From: Iamia sp038233075
GTDB taxonomy: Bacteria > Actinomycetota > Acidimicrobiia > Acidimicrobiales > Iamiaceae
NCBI GenBank assembly: GCA_038233075.1
Contig: JBBSMQ010000019.1
Span: 7,528-71,527, forward strand
DNA length: 64,000 bases
Direction of reading: 5' to 3'
Under the pieces are notes generated by a model. That model searched no databases, was not told the DNA's origin, and saw nothing but the letters and a program-made list of their open reading frames with translations. A program made the position numbers and the translations under genes. Below are positions 33,990-42,349 of this stretch, piece after piece (the stretch's first letter is position 1; every line of letters begins with the position of its first letter).

Positions 33990-35669
33990 TCACCCGAGGT
34001 CACCGGCGGGAGGGAGGCGGTGGACGCCACGGGGGGTCCAGGACAGTCCCTCGGCCTCGCCGAGGACGGTGGCCGCCAGGTAGACGACCGAGAGCCACAT
34101 CTCGGTGCCCTGGAGCCCCGGTCGGGCGCGCCGCGCCTCCCAGGCGAACCCCTCGCCATCGACCCAGTCGCCGACGGCCGCCTCGAGGATGCGGGCCGCG
34201 CCGTCGCGGATCTCATCCCCGCGGTGGGCGGTCTGGCCCGACAGCATCCACAGCGGGTGCACGACGTCGAGCACGTTGCACGCGTTGCGCTCCTCCTCCT
34301 CGAACCACCCGTGGTCCTCACAGTGGGCCAGGATGGTGTCGATCGCCGCCTTCGGATGGGGGAGGGGCACTGCGAACTGGGCGTAGGTGCCCCTGATCGT
34401 CCGGTAGTAGCCGTTGACGGCCATCAGCCACCGCAGGTCCCACGCACCGGCCGGGTCCAGCCTCTCACCCCACAGGCCTGACCCGCTCCGCACGTGGGTG
34501 GCCAGCCACCCCCACAGCATCGGGTGGGTGCGCGTGGACCCGTGGTGGCGACGGTTCAGGTGGATGGCAGTGCCGAAGGCGTCGACCCAGGCCCCGGACC
34601 CCCAGGCCAGCCACTCCCAGTCCAACCCGTCGAGCAGCTCCTCCAGGCGACCCGCGTCGCACTGCTCGACGACGTGGACGGGGTGGGCCGGGCCCGAGCC
34701 CAGGACCTCGAGGGCGTACCCGCACGAGATGATCCCGTACATGTCCCATTCGCGGTCGGTGGCGGCCAAGGGCTCGTCGGGCGGTCCCGTCCGGGGATCG
34801 GTGAACAACCCGGTCACTGGGTCCTGGGTGTCCTGGATCCGTGCCACCAGCTCCTCACGGCTGGCCACCGGCGGAACCTCACCGAAGGCGCCGGCGATCT
34901 CGACGGCGTCGTTGAGGGGTCGAGGCCCCCACTCCTGGCCGGGTGCGTCAAGGTAGGTGTCGGCGTCCTCGTCGACCGTGTGGCACCGCTCCAGCACCGC
35001 GGTCCATTGGGCCGCCACGCTCGCATCGAACTGGGCGAGGACGTCGCGCCGTCCGACGCCGGGTCGCGGGGACCGGCGGTGCCGGAGGAGTCGTCCCGGG
35101 ACGCCGCCCACCACCGACCAGGGCGCGACGTCCCGCGTGATCACGGCGCCGGCGGCGATGACGCTGTGGGCCCCGACGGTCACGCCATCGACGATGGTGG
35201 CGTGGGCGCCGATCCACACGTCGTCCTCGATCACCACGCCCTTGGTCGAGAGCCCCTGCCAGGCGATGGGGACACCGGGGTCGGAGAAGACGTGGTTCTC
35301 GCCCACCAGGACGGCGTAGGAGGCGATGCGGACGAGATCACCGATGGTGACCCGCCCGATGGTCGTGGCCCCGGCGTTGAGGCTGCAGTGGGCTCCCACC
35401 GTGAGGTCGCCGCGGATGAGGCACCCGGCGGCCACGAACGATCCTTCGCCGAGGACGAACCGGTCGGCGACCACGTGGGCATCAGCGGCCACGAACGATC
35501 GCTCGTGCAGCTGGTACCCCGATCGAGCGCCGAGGGCCGTCCGTCGGGCGACCTGATCGGCGGCGGGCTCCTCGTCGCCCACCGCGAGCCAGGGCTCATG
35601 GGCCACCCGCTCGGAGTCGACCCCGTCCCACGAGGCCGAGGCACCCTCGGGTCGGTCGGTTTCGGTCAA
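33990..35669 (-). CDS. Hexapeptide acyltransferase fused to an alpha-helical toroid-like domain
   Basis: The 559 residues have two parts. Residues about 45-215 form a left-handed beta-helix acyltransferase like maltose/galactoside acetyltransferases (GDLVRIASYAVLVGENHVF, GVVIEDDVWIGAHATIVDGV, GAHSVIAAGAVITRDVAPWS, GGVPGRLLRHR). The C-terminal 330 residues are Trp/His-rich and helical (DREWDMYGIISCGYALEVLG, LDWEWLAWGSGAWVDAFGTA, NACNVLDVVHPLWMLSG) and look like an alpha/alpha toroid of unknown activity. The TTG start is chosen because TACGAT ends seven bases before it; GTG 35687 is the alternative. The acyl acceptor is unknown. The gene follows the YyaL gene at 125 bases. Confidence 0.75.
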   Translation of the reverse strand: MTETDRPEGASASWDGVDSERVAHEPWLAVGDEEPAADQVARRTALGARSGYQLHERSFVAADAHVVADRFVLGEGSFVAAGCLIRGDLTVGAHCSLNAGATTIGRVTIGDLVRIASYAVLVGENHVFSDPGVPIAWQGLSTKGVVIEDDVWIGAHATIVDGVTVGAHSVIAAGAVITRDVAPWSVVGGVPGRLLRHRRSPRPGVGRRDVLAQFDASVAAQWTAVLERCHTVDEDADTYLDAPGQEWGPRPLNDAVEIAGAFGEVPPVASREELVARIQDTQDPVTGLFTDPRTGPPDEPLAATDREWDMYGIISCGYALEVLGSGPAHPVHVVEQCDAGRLEELLDGLDWEWLAWGSGAWVDAFGTAIHLNRRHHGSTRTHPMLWGWLATHVRSGSGLWGERLDPAGAWDLRWLMAVNGYYRTIRGTYAQFAVPLPHPKAAIDTILAHCEDHGWFEEEERNACNVLDVVHPLWMLSGQTAHRGDEIRDGAARILEAAVGDWVDGEGFAWEARRARPGLQGTEMWLSVVYLAATVLGEAEGLSWTPRGVHRLPPAGDLG

Positions 35670-35682
35670 GGGTCGGATCGTA
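35670..35682 (-). promoter_or_regulatory. Leaderless -10 element of the acyltransferase fusion gene
   Basis: On the minus strand TACGAT (35682-35677) is followed by seven bases and TTG at 35669. The spacing equals that at divIVA, aroC and the SDR gene and supports TTG as the start. Confidence 0.45.
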
Positions 35683-35793
35683 CCCACGGTCCCGGCCACG
35701 CGGCTGGCCCGCGACTCGTGCAGCCCGGTGCGACGACGAGGGCGACCCAGGCCACGAAGCCAGGGGCCGACCTGCTTCGAGCGAGGCTCCGCG

Positions 35794-37812
35794 TCAGGCC
35801 GAGGCGGAGTCGAGGGCGGCGCCGAGGGCCTCGACGTCCCCGACCGGCGCCTGGCAGACGTGGTCGCGGCACACGTAGGCCTGTCCCTCCTGGCGGCCCT
35901 CCCACAACGGGGAAGGGTAGGCCTCACCCCACGCCAGCACGCCGGTCGGCAGCCACCGCTGGTGGACCTCGGCCACGAGGTGCGGGGCGTCACCGGGCAC
36001 GACCACCTCGGTGGCTCCCACGGCATGGAGGTCGAGGGCCGCCGCCAGGTGGGCGAAGGCACCGCCGTGCTCGGCCACCAGGGGACCGAGCAGGGCCAGC
36101 ACCTCCAGGGCGGCGGCTCGGTAGGAGTCCTCACCGGTGAGGGCGGCCAGGCGGAGCAGGACCCAGGCGGCGTTGCTGTTGGCGCTGGGCGTGGCCCCGT
36201 CCTGCAGATCCTTGGGTCGGGCGACGAGGTCCTCGGCGTCGGCACCGGTGGTGAAGAACCCGGAGCCCTCCCGGTCGCGGAACAGGGCGAGGAGGACATC
36301 GGCGGTGGCCCGGGCGACGGCGATCCATCGCGCCTCGCCGGTGGCCTCGGCCAGGTGGGTGAACCCGTCGACGAGGGCGGCGTGGTCGGCGGCGAAGGCG
36401 TCGGTGTGGGCCCGCCCGGGGTCGTCGGGGTCGTCGTGGGCGCCCTGCCACGACCGGAGCCACCGACCCTCGGAGGTGCGAAGCCGGGTGCAGAGGAACT
36501 CTCCCGTGGCCACCGCGGCCTCGAGCCAGGTCCGGTTGCCGGTCGCGGCGGCGGCCTCGGCGAGGGCACCCAGCATGAGCCCGTTCCACTCGGTGAGGAC
36601 CTTGTCGTCGAGACCGGGACGGACCCGGTCGGCCCGCACGTCGAAGAGCCGCACCCGGCAGTCCTGGACGAGCGGCGGCCGCTCGATGGCCCCTCGGGCG
36701 TGGAGCCGGTTGAGGATGGTGTGGCCCTCGAAGTTGCCGGCCTCGGTGACGCCCCACCACTCGATGGCGGCGGCCGCCTCGTCGGGGCCGAGGGCGGCGC
36801 GGATCTGGTCCGGTGTCCAGAGGTAGAAGCGGCCCTCCTCACCCTCGCTGTCGGCGTCCTCGGCCGAGTAGAAGCCGCCCCCGGGATGTCGCAGGTCGCG
36901 CAGCACGTAGGTGATGGTCTCATCGAGGACCTGGCGGTGGCGGGCAGCGCCGGTCAGCTGCCAGGCGTGGAGGTAGCAGCGGACCAGCAGGGCCTGGTCG
37001 TACAGCATCTTCTCGAAGTGCGGAGCCAGCCAGCGCGCGTCGACCGAGTACCGCGCGAAGCCGCCACCGAGGTGGTCGTAGATCCCCCCTGCGGCCATGG
37101 CGTCGAGGGTGGTGGTGGCGGCCCGCAGGGCGGACCCGTCGTCGTCGGGTCCCGCGGCCCGGCGCAGCAGCAGCTCGACCGACGCAGGCTGGGGGAACTT
37201 CGGGGCCCGGCCGAAGCCGCCGAGGTCGTCGTCGTGGGAGGCGAGCAGGCCCGCGACCGCGGCGTCGACCGCCTCCCGGCCGGGCACCGGGTTGGCGCCG
37301 GGCGGCGCCGACAGCGTGCGCTGGAGGTGCTCGGCCAGCTTCCCCGCCTGTTCGACGACCTCGGTCCGACGCTCCCGCCAGGCCTCGTCGATGGCCCGAC
37401 ACACGTCCAGGAACCCGGGCATGCCCTGGTGGCGCTCGGGCGGGAAGTAGGTGCCGCAGAAGAAGGGCTCGCCCTCTGGGGTCATGAACACCGTCATGGG
37501 CCAGCCGCCGGAGCGGGTCATGGCCTGGGTCGCCTCCATGTACACGGCGTCGACGTCGGGTCGCTCCTCCCGGTCGACCTTGACGGTGACGAAGAGGTTG
37601 TTGACGACCTCTGCGGTAGCCTCGTCCTCGAAGGACTCGTGGGCCATCACATGGCACCAGTGGCAGGCCGAGTACCCGATCGAGAGCAGGACCGGCACAT
37701 CACGCCGACGGGCCTCGGCGAAGGCGTCGGCGCCCCACGGCCGCCAGTCGACCGGGTTGTCGGCGTGCTGGCGCAGGTACGGGCTGGTCTCGTCCGCGAG
37801 GCGGTTGGGCAT
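35794..37812 (-). CDS. YyaL/SPATA20 family thioredoxin-like protein
   Basis: The 672 residues match the DUF255 family: an N-terminal thioredoxin-like domain with SPYLRQHADNPVDWRPWG, SIGYSACHWCHVMAHESFED and VKVDREERPDVDAVYM, followed by a long alpha/alpha barrel like N-acylglucosamine epimerases (GGIYDHLGGGFARYSVDARWLAPHFEKMLYDQA). The ACHWCH motif replaces the usual CxxC of thioredoxin. Human SPATA20 and Bacillus YyaL belong here; the reaction is unknown. The ATG lies six bases after TACCGT, so it is probably leaderless. The usual family length is about 650-700, so the protein looks complete. Confidence 0.92.
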   Translation of the reverse strand: MPNRLADETSPYLRQHADNPVDWRPWGADAFAEARRRDVPVLLSIGYSACHWCHVMAHESFEDEATAEVVNNLFVTVKVDREERPDVDAVYMEATQAMTRSGGWPMTVFMTPEGEPFFCGTYFPPERHQGMPGFLDVCRAIDEAWRERRTEVVEQAGKLAEHLQRTLSAPPGANPVPGREAVDAAVAGLLASHDDDLGGFGRAPKFPQPASVELLLRRAAGPDDDGSALRAATTTLDAMAAGGIYDHLGGGFARYSVDARWLAPHFEKMLYDQALLVRCYLHAWQLTGAARHRQVLDETITYVLRDLRHPGGGFYSAEDADSEGEEGRFYLWTPDQIRAALGPDEAAAAIEWWGVTEAGNFEGHTILNRLHARGAIERPPLVQDCRVRLFDVRADRVRPGLDDKVLTEWNGLMLGALAEAAAATGNRTWLEAAVATGEFLCTRLRTSEGRWLRSWQGAHDDPDDPGRAHTDAFAADHAALVDGFTHLAEATGEARWIAVARATADVLLALFRDREGSGFFTTGADAEDLVARPKDLQDGATPSANSNAAWVLLRLAALTGEDSYRAAALEVLALLGPLVAEHGGAFAHLAAALDLHAVGATEVVVPGDAPHLVAEVHQRWLPTGVLAWGEAYPSPLWEGRQEGQAYVCRDHVCQAPVGDVEALGAALDSASA

Positions 37813-37824
37813 CGGGTCACGGTA
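37813..37824 (-). promoter_or_regulatory. Leaderless -10 element of the YyaL gene
   Basis: On the minus strand TACCGT (37824-37819) is separated from the ATG at 37812 by six bases, with no SD. Confidence 0.45.
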
Positions 37825-37906
37825 CCGGCGCTCACGCGGGGCCGGGTCCGTGGGCGCCTGGGTCAGGGGCCCCGAGGTCGCCCCCGGGTCCGGTCGGGTC
37901 GCTCGG

Positions 37907-39016
37907 TCAGCCGTGGAGCGAGCAGACCCGGGCGCGGTCGGGTGGGACGCGCCCGGAGTGGACTTCGGCCCAGGTGGCGGCGACCTCCTCCGGCCCGTGG
38001 GCGCGCACGACGGTCATCCAGTCGCGGGAGCGAGCGACGAAGTCGCTGAGGGCCCGCTGCGAGTCGGCCTGGACGGCGGTCACGTCGGCGCCCCGCTCGC
38101 GCATCGCCGCCAGCGCGGTCGGCGCGAAGAACAGCTCAGGGGTCGGCCCCGAGCTCACCTGTCCCGTCGGAGCCTCGTTGTGGGTCCGGCCCACCACCAT
38201 CGAGTGGGCGAGACTGTCCGCGAAGTGGTCGTGGAGCGCAGTCAGCACGTCGCCGTCGCCGGCCATGTCGATGGCCACCGCGGGACCGACGGGCAGGTCG
38301 CGCACATCATCGTAGGTGGTGATGTCGTCGTACAGGTCGAGGCCACGGACGAAGTCGACGTTGCCCGCCGACGTCACCCCGATCAGCCGGGGCGCGTCCC
38401 CGCCGCTCGCGCAGGCGGCGAACGAGATGGCGGTCTTGGAGGAGGCCGACAGCACGACGGCCGCCTCGGCGCCGTACCACTCGTTCGAGGCGAAGAAGGC
38501 GTCGGCAAGGAAGCCGGTGAGGAACAGACCACGAAGGAGGGCGTGGCGGTCCTCGAGGTCGGCCCGCACCTCGGGGTCGGCCTCGTCGGAGGGGTACAGG
38601 GGGTCGGTCCGGGTGTCCTCGAATGCTCGGTACACCGGCGCGTGGTCGGCTCGGTGGGCGCCGTCGTCGCGCAGCCCGTCGTCGGTCGGCGTCACCGTCA
38701 CGTCGACGTAGCCGGCCATCGGGAACCAGCCGTAGTACCGCCCGCCGGCTTCGACATCGGGGTGGGCGGAGTCGACGACGTCGGCCCAGCCCATCGCCGG
38801 CACCCGGCCCCACGTCGGATCGCCGGTGGGGTAGAAGCCCCAGTAGCCGAGCATCGCACCCATCTGGGCGTAGGTCACGGTGTTGGCGGTCACCGCGAAC
38901 CGGTCGACGCGGAACCGGACCTGGCCGGGCGCCAGCTCACCCCGCCCCTCGGATGTGGTGCGGGTTGTGATCGTGGAGCCGCGGTCGACCTCGATCACGT
39001 CGGTGGGGGTGGACAT
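37907..39016 (-). CDS. DUF2855 family protein
   Basis: The 369-residue protein belongs to a family related to medium-chain reductases but without a clear nucleotide loop. Features include RFRVDRFAVTANTVTYAQMG near the N-terminus, MGYW/GFYPTGDPTWGRVPAMGWADVV, a Rossmann-like VVLSASSKTAISFAACA and VAIDMAGDGDVLTALHDHF. Members are often described only as DUF2855 and may act on lipids or ketones. CTGGAGG lies five bases before the ATG (minus strand). It is divergent from the SDR gene, with which it may share a regulatory region. Confidence 0.85.
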   Translation of the reverse strand: MSTPTDVIEVDRGSTITTRTTSEGRGELAPGQVRFRVDRFAVTANTVTYAQMGAMLGYWGFYPTGDPTWGRVPAMGWADVVDSAHPDVEAGGRYYGWFPMAGYVDVTVTPTDDGLRDDGAHRADHAPVYRAFEDTRTDPLYPSDEADPEVRADLEDRHALLRGLFLTGFLADAFFASNEWYGAEAAVVLSASSKTAISFAACASGGDAPRLIGVTSAGNVDFVRGLDLYDDITTYDDVRDLPVGPAVAIDMAGDGDVLTALHDHFADSLAHSMVVGRTHNEAPTGQVSSGPTPELFFAPTALAAMRERGADVTAVQADSQRALSDFVARSRDWMTVVRAHGPEEVAATWAEVHSGRVPPDRARVCSLHG

Positions 39017-39120
39017 CGGTGCCTCCAGCAGGTGGGACGGACGGCGACGGGGGCGACCGTACGCGCCCCACCCGACCGGCGTGGCCGCCGGTCTCTCCGA
39101 GGGTCCCTAGGGTCGGGCAG
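39017..39120. promoter_or_regulatory. Divergent DUF2855/SDR promoter region
   Basis: The 104-base gap holds a minus-strand SD (CTGGAGG) for the DUF2855 gene. For the SDR gene on the plus strand, TAGGGT at 39108-39113 ends seven bases before its ATG at 39121 and is probably a leaderless promoter. Confidence 0.5.
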
Positions 39121-39882
39121 ATGACCGACATCGACCTTGACCGACGGGTGGCCGTGGTGACCGGGGCCTCGCGGGGGATCGGGCTGGCCACCGCCCACCG
39201 CCTGGCCGGCGCGGGGGCCCGGGTGCTGCTGACGTCGCGCAAGCCCGACGCGGTGGAGGAGGCGGCCGAGGAGGTGCGGACCGCGGTGCCGGACGCCGAG
39301 GTCGCCGCCCTGGCCGCCAACGCCGGGGACCCCGACGCGCCGGCCGCCATCGTCGGCGCCGCCATGGAGCGCTGGGGATCGGTCGACATCGTGGTGAACA
39401 ACGCGGCCACCAACCCCTACTACGGGCCGGCCCTCGACATCAGCGACAGCCAGTGGGCCAAGACCTTCGATGTGAACCTCCGAGGCGCCCACGCCCTGGT
39501 TCGGGAGGCGTGGCGGGCGTCGATGGCCGAGCGGGGTGGAGCGGTGGTGAACGTGGCCTCGGTGGGGGGGATGACCGTCGAGCCCGGCATCGGCATCTAC
39601 AACGTCACCAAGGCGGCCCTGTTGCACCTCACCCGCACCCTGGCTGGGGAGGTGGGCCCGGCGGTGCGGGTCAACGCCGTGGCCCCGGGCCTGGTCCGCA
39701 CCGACATGGCCCGCGCGCTCTGGGAGCAGCACGGCGAGGCCATCGCCGCCACCGTCCCCCTGCGTCGGCTGGGCGAGCCCGACGACATCGCCGGGGCGGT
39801 GCTGTTCCTGGTCAGCGACCTGGCGGGCTGGATCACCGGCACCACCGTGGTGGTCGACGGCGGCATGGACCTCCACGCCTGA
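39121..39882 (+). CDS. Short-chain dehydrogenase/reductase
   Basis: This NAD(P)-dependent classical SDR has 253 residues. Motifs: cofactor loop VTGASRGIGLATA, DIVVNNAATNPY, catalytic NVASVGG Ser, YNVTK with Tyr and Lys, PG motif VAPGLVRTDMA and the C-terminal WITGTTVVVDGG. An Arg in SRKPD after the second strand suggests preference for NADP. The substrate is unknown; FabG-like and steroid-type members look alike. ATG 39121 is chosen over in-frame upstream starts because TAGGGT lies seven bases before it and the fold starts right after. Confidence 0.92.
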   Translation: MTDIDLDRRVAVVTGASRGIGLATAHRLAGAGARVLLTSRKPDAVEEAAEEVRTAVPDAEVAALAANAGDPDAPAAIVGAAMERWGSVDIVVNNAATNPYYGPALDISDSQWAKTFDVNLRGAHALVREAWRASMAERGGAVVNVASVGGMTVEPGIGIYNVTKAALLHLTRTLAGEVGPAVRVNAVAPGLVRTDMARALWEQHGEAIAATVPLRRLGEPDDIAGAVLFLVSDLAGWITGTTVVVDGGMDLHA

Positions 39883-39972
39883 CGTCGCGGTCCGGGCGTC
39901 CGCGCGGGTCCCGTGCGCCGGTGTCGGGGCGAAGCGCGGTGCGGGGCGTCACGACCCTGGACGGGCGGATCT

Positions 39973-40012
39973 GTGTCGGTCCGCGGACCAGCGGGTAGCA
40001 CTGGTCCGACAC
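39973..40012. terminator. Inverted repeat after the SDR gene
   Basis: GTGTCGG (39973-39979) pairs with CCGACAC (40006-40012), and GGACCAG (39985-39991) pairs with CTGGTCC (40001-40007). The two stems share bases, so they are alternatives or form a bulged hairpin. It sits between the SDR gene and the lipoprotein gene and may end the first transcript or regulate the second; TAGCAC at 39996-40001 in its loop could be a -10. Confidence 0.4.
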
Positions 40013-40028
40013 CGATCCGGGAGGCCCC

Positions 40029-40523
40029 ATGCCCACCAAGTTGTTGACCCTCACCCTGGCCGCCATCCTCGCCCTCGCCGGCCTGGCGTGCTCCGACGAC
40101 GACAACGACGGCGAGTCCAACGCCGAGGAGACCGTCGAGAGTGTGGCCGACGATGCGCAGGAGGAGGCCGAGGACGCCGCCACCACCGTGGCCGACGCGG
40201 CCGACGAGGCGGCCCTCGACGCCGCCGAGGCCACCGCCCGCACCATCGGTGCCGAGCAGGGCGCCGAGGAGTTCGCGGACAACGATGCCGAGCTCGACGG
40301 GGACCTGACCTGCGAGGCCACCGGCGGTGAGTCCGATCCCGACCAGATCATCCTCATGTGCACCGGCACCACCATGGACGGCGGCGAGGCCGAGCTCAGC
40401 GGCAACACCTCCGAGCTCCCCGGTGCCAGCGCCACCGAGCTCGAGGGCGACTTCACCGGCACCGTCGACGGCGACGAGGTCTTCACCACCGATCGCCTGG
40501 GCGGCAGCGACGACGGTTCCTAG
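40029..40523 (+). CDS. Small acidic lipoprotein, unknown function
   Basis: The 164 residues begin with a lipoprotein signal peptide (MPTKLLTLTLAAILALAGLAC) whose Cys at about 21 is the lipidation site, so LspA is the expected processor. Beyond it the mature protein is extremely acidic and Ala-rich (SDDDNDGESNAEETVESVADD) and contains a later pair of Cys (LTCEATGG, ILMCTGTT) that may form a disulfide in a small domain. No family is recognised. GGGAGG lies a few bases before the ATG. Confidence 0.8.
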   Translation: MPTKLLTLTLAAILALAGLACSDDDNDGESNAEETVESVADDAQEEAEDAATTVADAADEAALDAAEATARTIGAEQGAEEFADNDAELDGDLTCEATGGESDPDQIILMCTGTTMDGGEAELSGNTSELPGASATELEGDFTGTVDGDEVFTTDRLGGSDDGS

Positions 40524-40625
40524 TCGGCCGACAAGGGCCAGCGGGGCACGGGCGCGCGGGGGGCGGCGCCGCGGCCAGTTGTGACGTGTGCCAACATGGG
40601 AGGTCCGCCGCTGAAGGAGGCCCCC

Positions 40626-41060
40626 GTGCACGTCGAAGGTCTGCTGTCGAGCAAGGGGGACGCGGTGGTCACCGTGTCCCCCACGGCCTCGGTGGGCGAT
40701 GTGGTCGCCACCCTCGCCCGGCACCACGTCGGTGCCCTGGTGGTGAGCGACGACGGCACCCACGTCCATGGCATCGTCTCCGAGCGCGACGTGGTGCGCT
40801 CCCTCGCCGAGCACGGGAGTGACCTGCTCGACCACGAGGTGTCGTCGATCATGACCCGCGAGGTGGTGACCTGCGAGCTGACCACGACCGTCGACGAGCT
40901 CTCGAGCCGGATGACCGAGCGTCGCATCCGCCACATGCCCGTCGTCGTCGACGGCGAGCTGGCGGGCATCGTCAGCATCGGTGACGTGGTCAAGGACCGC
41001 ATCAGGGACCTGGAGACCGAGGCTCAGACCCTCCACGAGTACATCAGCCACGGCCGCTGA
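40626..41060 (+). CDS. Two-CBS-domain protein
   Basis: The 144 residues consist almost only of a Bateman module: CBS1 (VVTVSPTASVGDVVATLARHHVGALVVSDD, IVSERDVVRSL) and CBS2 (IMTREVVTCELTTTVDELSSRMTERRIRHMPVVVDGELAGIVSIGDVVKDRI). Such proteins bind adenine nucleotides or SAM and regulate partner proteins. GTG at 40626 has AAGGAGG five bases upstream. The frame also starts earlier at 40581, but that would place the SD inside the gene. No partner is obvious in the neighbourhood. Confidence 0.92.
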   Translation: MHVEGLLSSKGDAVVTVSPTASVGDVVATLARHHVGALVVSDDGTHVHGIVSERDVVRSLAEHGSDLLDHEVSSIMTREVVTCELTTTVDELSSRMTERRIRHMPVVVDGELAGIVSIGDVVKDRIRDLETEAQTLHEYISHGR

Positions 41061-41075
41061 CCCCGGCCGACTCCG

Positions 41076-42239
41076 TCACGCGTCGGGCAGCTGGCCGCGG
41101 CGGACCTTTCCCAGCGCCGTGCGCGGCAACCTCCCCACCAGGCGCATCTCCTTGGGGTGCGCCCAGGGGGGAAGGTGGTGGCGGATCCGGGCCCGCACAT
41201 CGGCGAGGGTGGGGAGGGGGGCATCGGGGCCGGGCACGACCCAGGCCACCACCCGCTCGCCCCACTCCGGGTCGGGCCGTCCGGCCACCGCGACCTCGGC
41301 CACGCCCGGGAGCGGGCGCAGCGCCGCCTCCACCGCGTCGGGCCACACGTTCTCGCCGCCGGTCACGATCATGTCGTCGGTGCGGCCGAGGACGGTGACG
41401 GTGCCGTCGCCGGTGACCGATCCCGCGTCGCCGGTGGCCAGCCATCCGGTGCTCGACGCGTCGTCGGGTCGGGCCCGGCGCAGGTCGCGGGTCGCGCCGT
41501 CTGTCTGGCGGACCCCGCGGGACAGGGTGGGGGAGCGGACCCACAGCTCGCCGTCGATGGAGGCCACCTCCACCCCGGGGAGCGGCCGTCCGTCGTAGAC
41601 GATCCCGCCGCCGGTCTCGGTGAGACCCCACGTGCGGACGACGTTGGTCGGTCGGTGCGCCACCGGGTCGGCCGAGCCCCCGAGCACCACCCACCGGAAG
41701 CCCTGGGCGCCGACCCGGTCCAGCGCGGTGGGCACCAGCGAGGTGAGCGTCGCACCGCGGTCGCGGGCGCTGCGGACGGCCCCCTCGTCGAAGGCGGGCA
41801 GCACGTCCAGGCCGATGCCGTCGAGGAGGGCCCGGACCACGACGCCGAGGCCGCCGATGTGGGCCAGGGGCAGGCACGCCAGCCAGCGGTCTCGGGCGGA
41901 GACGCCGAGGTGGGCGTGGACCGCGGCGGCGTGGGCGCCGAGCGCGTCGTGGGTGAGGACGACCCCCTTGGGCTCGCCGGTGGTGCCGCTGGTGGGCACG
42001 ACGAGGGCATCGCCCTCACGGGTCGGCTCCCGGGGGGCGTCGACCGCCATCGGACCGGGCCGCCTGGTGCCCTCCGTCGCGACGGCCGACGGTCCCATGA
42101 TGGCCAGCAGGCGCTGTCGGACCGGGACCGGCAGGCGGGGGTCGAGCGGCAGCACGGCGTCGCCCTCGTCCCAGATCCGCTGCAGGGTCTCGACGAAGGT
42201 GGGTCCACCCCGGGCGACGACGGCGACGAGGGCTCCCAC
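41076..42239 (-). CDS. menE: AMP-dependent CoA ligase, MenE-like
   Basis: The 387-residue adenylating enzyme has VVPTSGTTGEPKGVVLTHDAL (P-loop), RTWGLTETGGG, GWLATGDAGSV, GRTDDMIVTGGENVWP and the C-terminal catalytic Lys in RTALGKVRRGQL. It lacks the first 80-100 residues of typical acyl-CoA ligases, as do the short O-succinylbenzoate-CoA ligases of actinobacteria such as mycobacterial MenE. No other men gene is in the window, so the assignment is tentative. GTG start lies seven bases after TACCCT (leaderless). Convergent with the CBS gene (15-base gap). Confidence 0.72.
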   Translation of the reverse strand: MGALVAVVARGGPTFVETLQRIWDEGDAVLPLDPRLPVPVRQRLLAIMGPSAVATEGTRRPGPMAVDAPREPTREGDALVVPTSGTTGEPKGVVLTHDALGAHAAAVHAHLGVSARDRWLACLPLAHIGGLGVVVRALLDGIGLDVLPAFDEGAVRSARDRGATLTSLVPTALDRVGAQGFRWVVLGGSADPVAHRPTNVVRTWGLTETGGGIVYDGRPLPGVEVASIDGELWVRSPTLSRGVRQTDGATRDLRRARPDDASSTGWLATGDAGSVTGDGTVTVLGRTDDMIVTGGENVWPDAVEAALRPLPGVAEVAVAGRPDPEWGERVVAWVVPGPDAPLPTLADVRARIRHHLPPWAHPKEMRLVGRLPRTALGKVRRGQLPDA

Positions 42240-42349
42240 CGTGGCGAGGGTAGAGCCCTGCGGTCGCCCCCACGGGTGACGCGGGACACAGGACCGTCGC
42301 CGGGCGGGTACGGTCGAGGCCCCACCCCGAGACGTCCCCGGAGGATCCC
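42240..42349. promoter_or_regulatory. Divergent promoter region of the two adenylating enzymes
   Basis: On the minus strand TACCCT (42252-42247) ends seven bases before the menE-like GTG. On the plus strand TACGGT (42309-42314) and the SD GGAGG just before the ATG at 42350 serve the acyl-CoA ligase gene, with a leader of about 30 bases. Confidence 0.5.
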
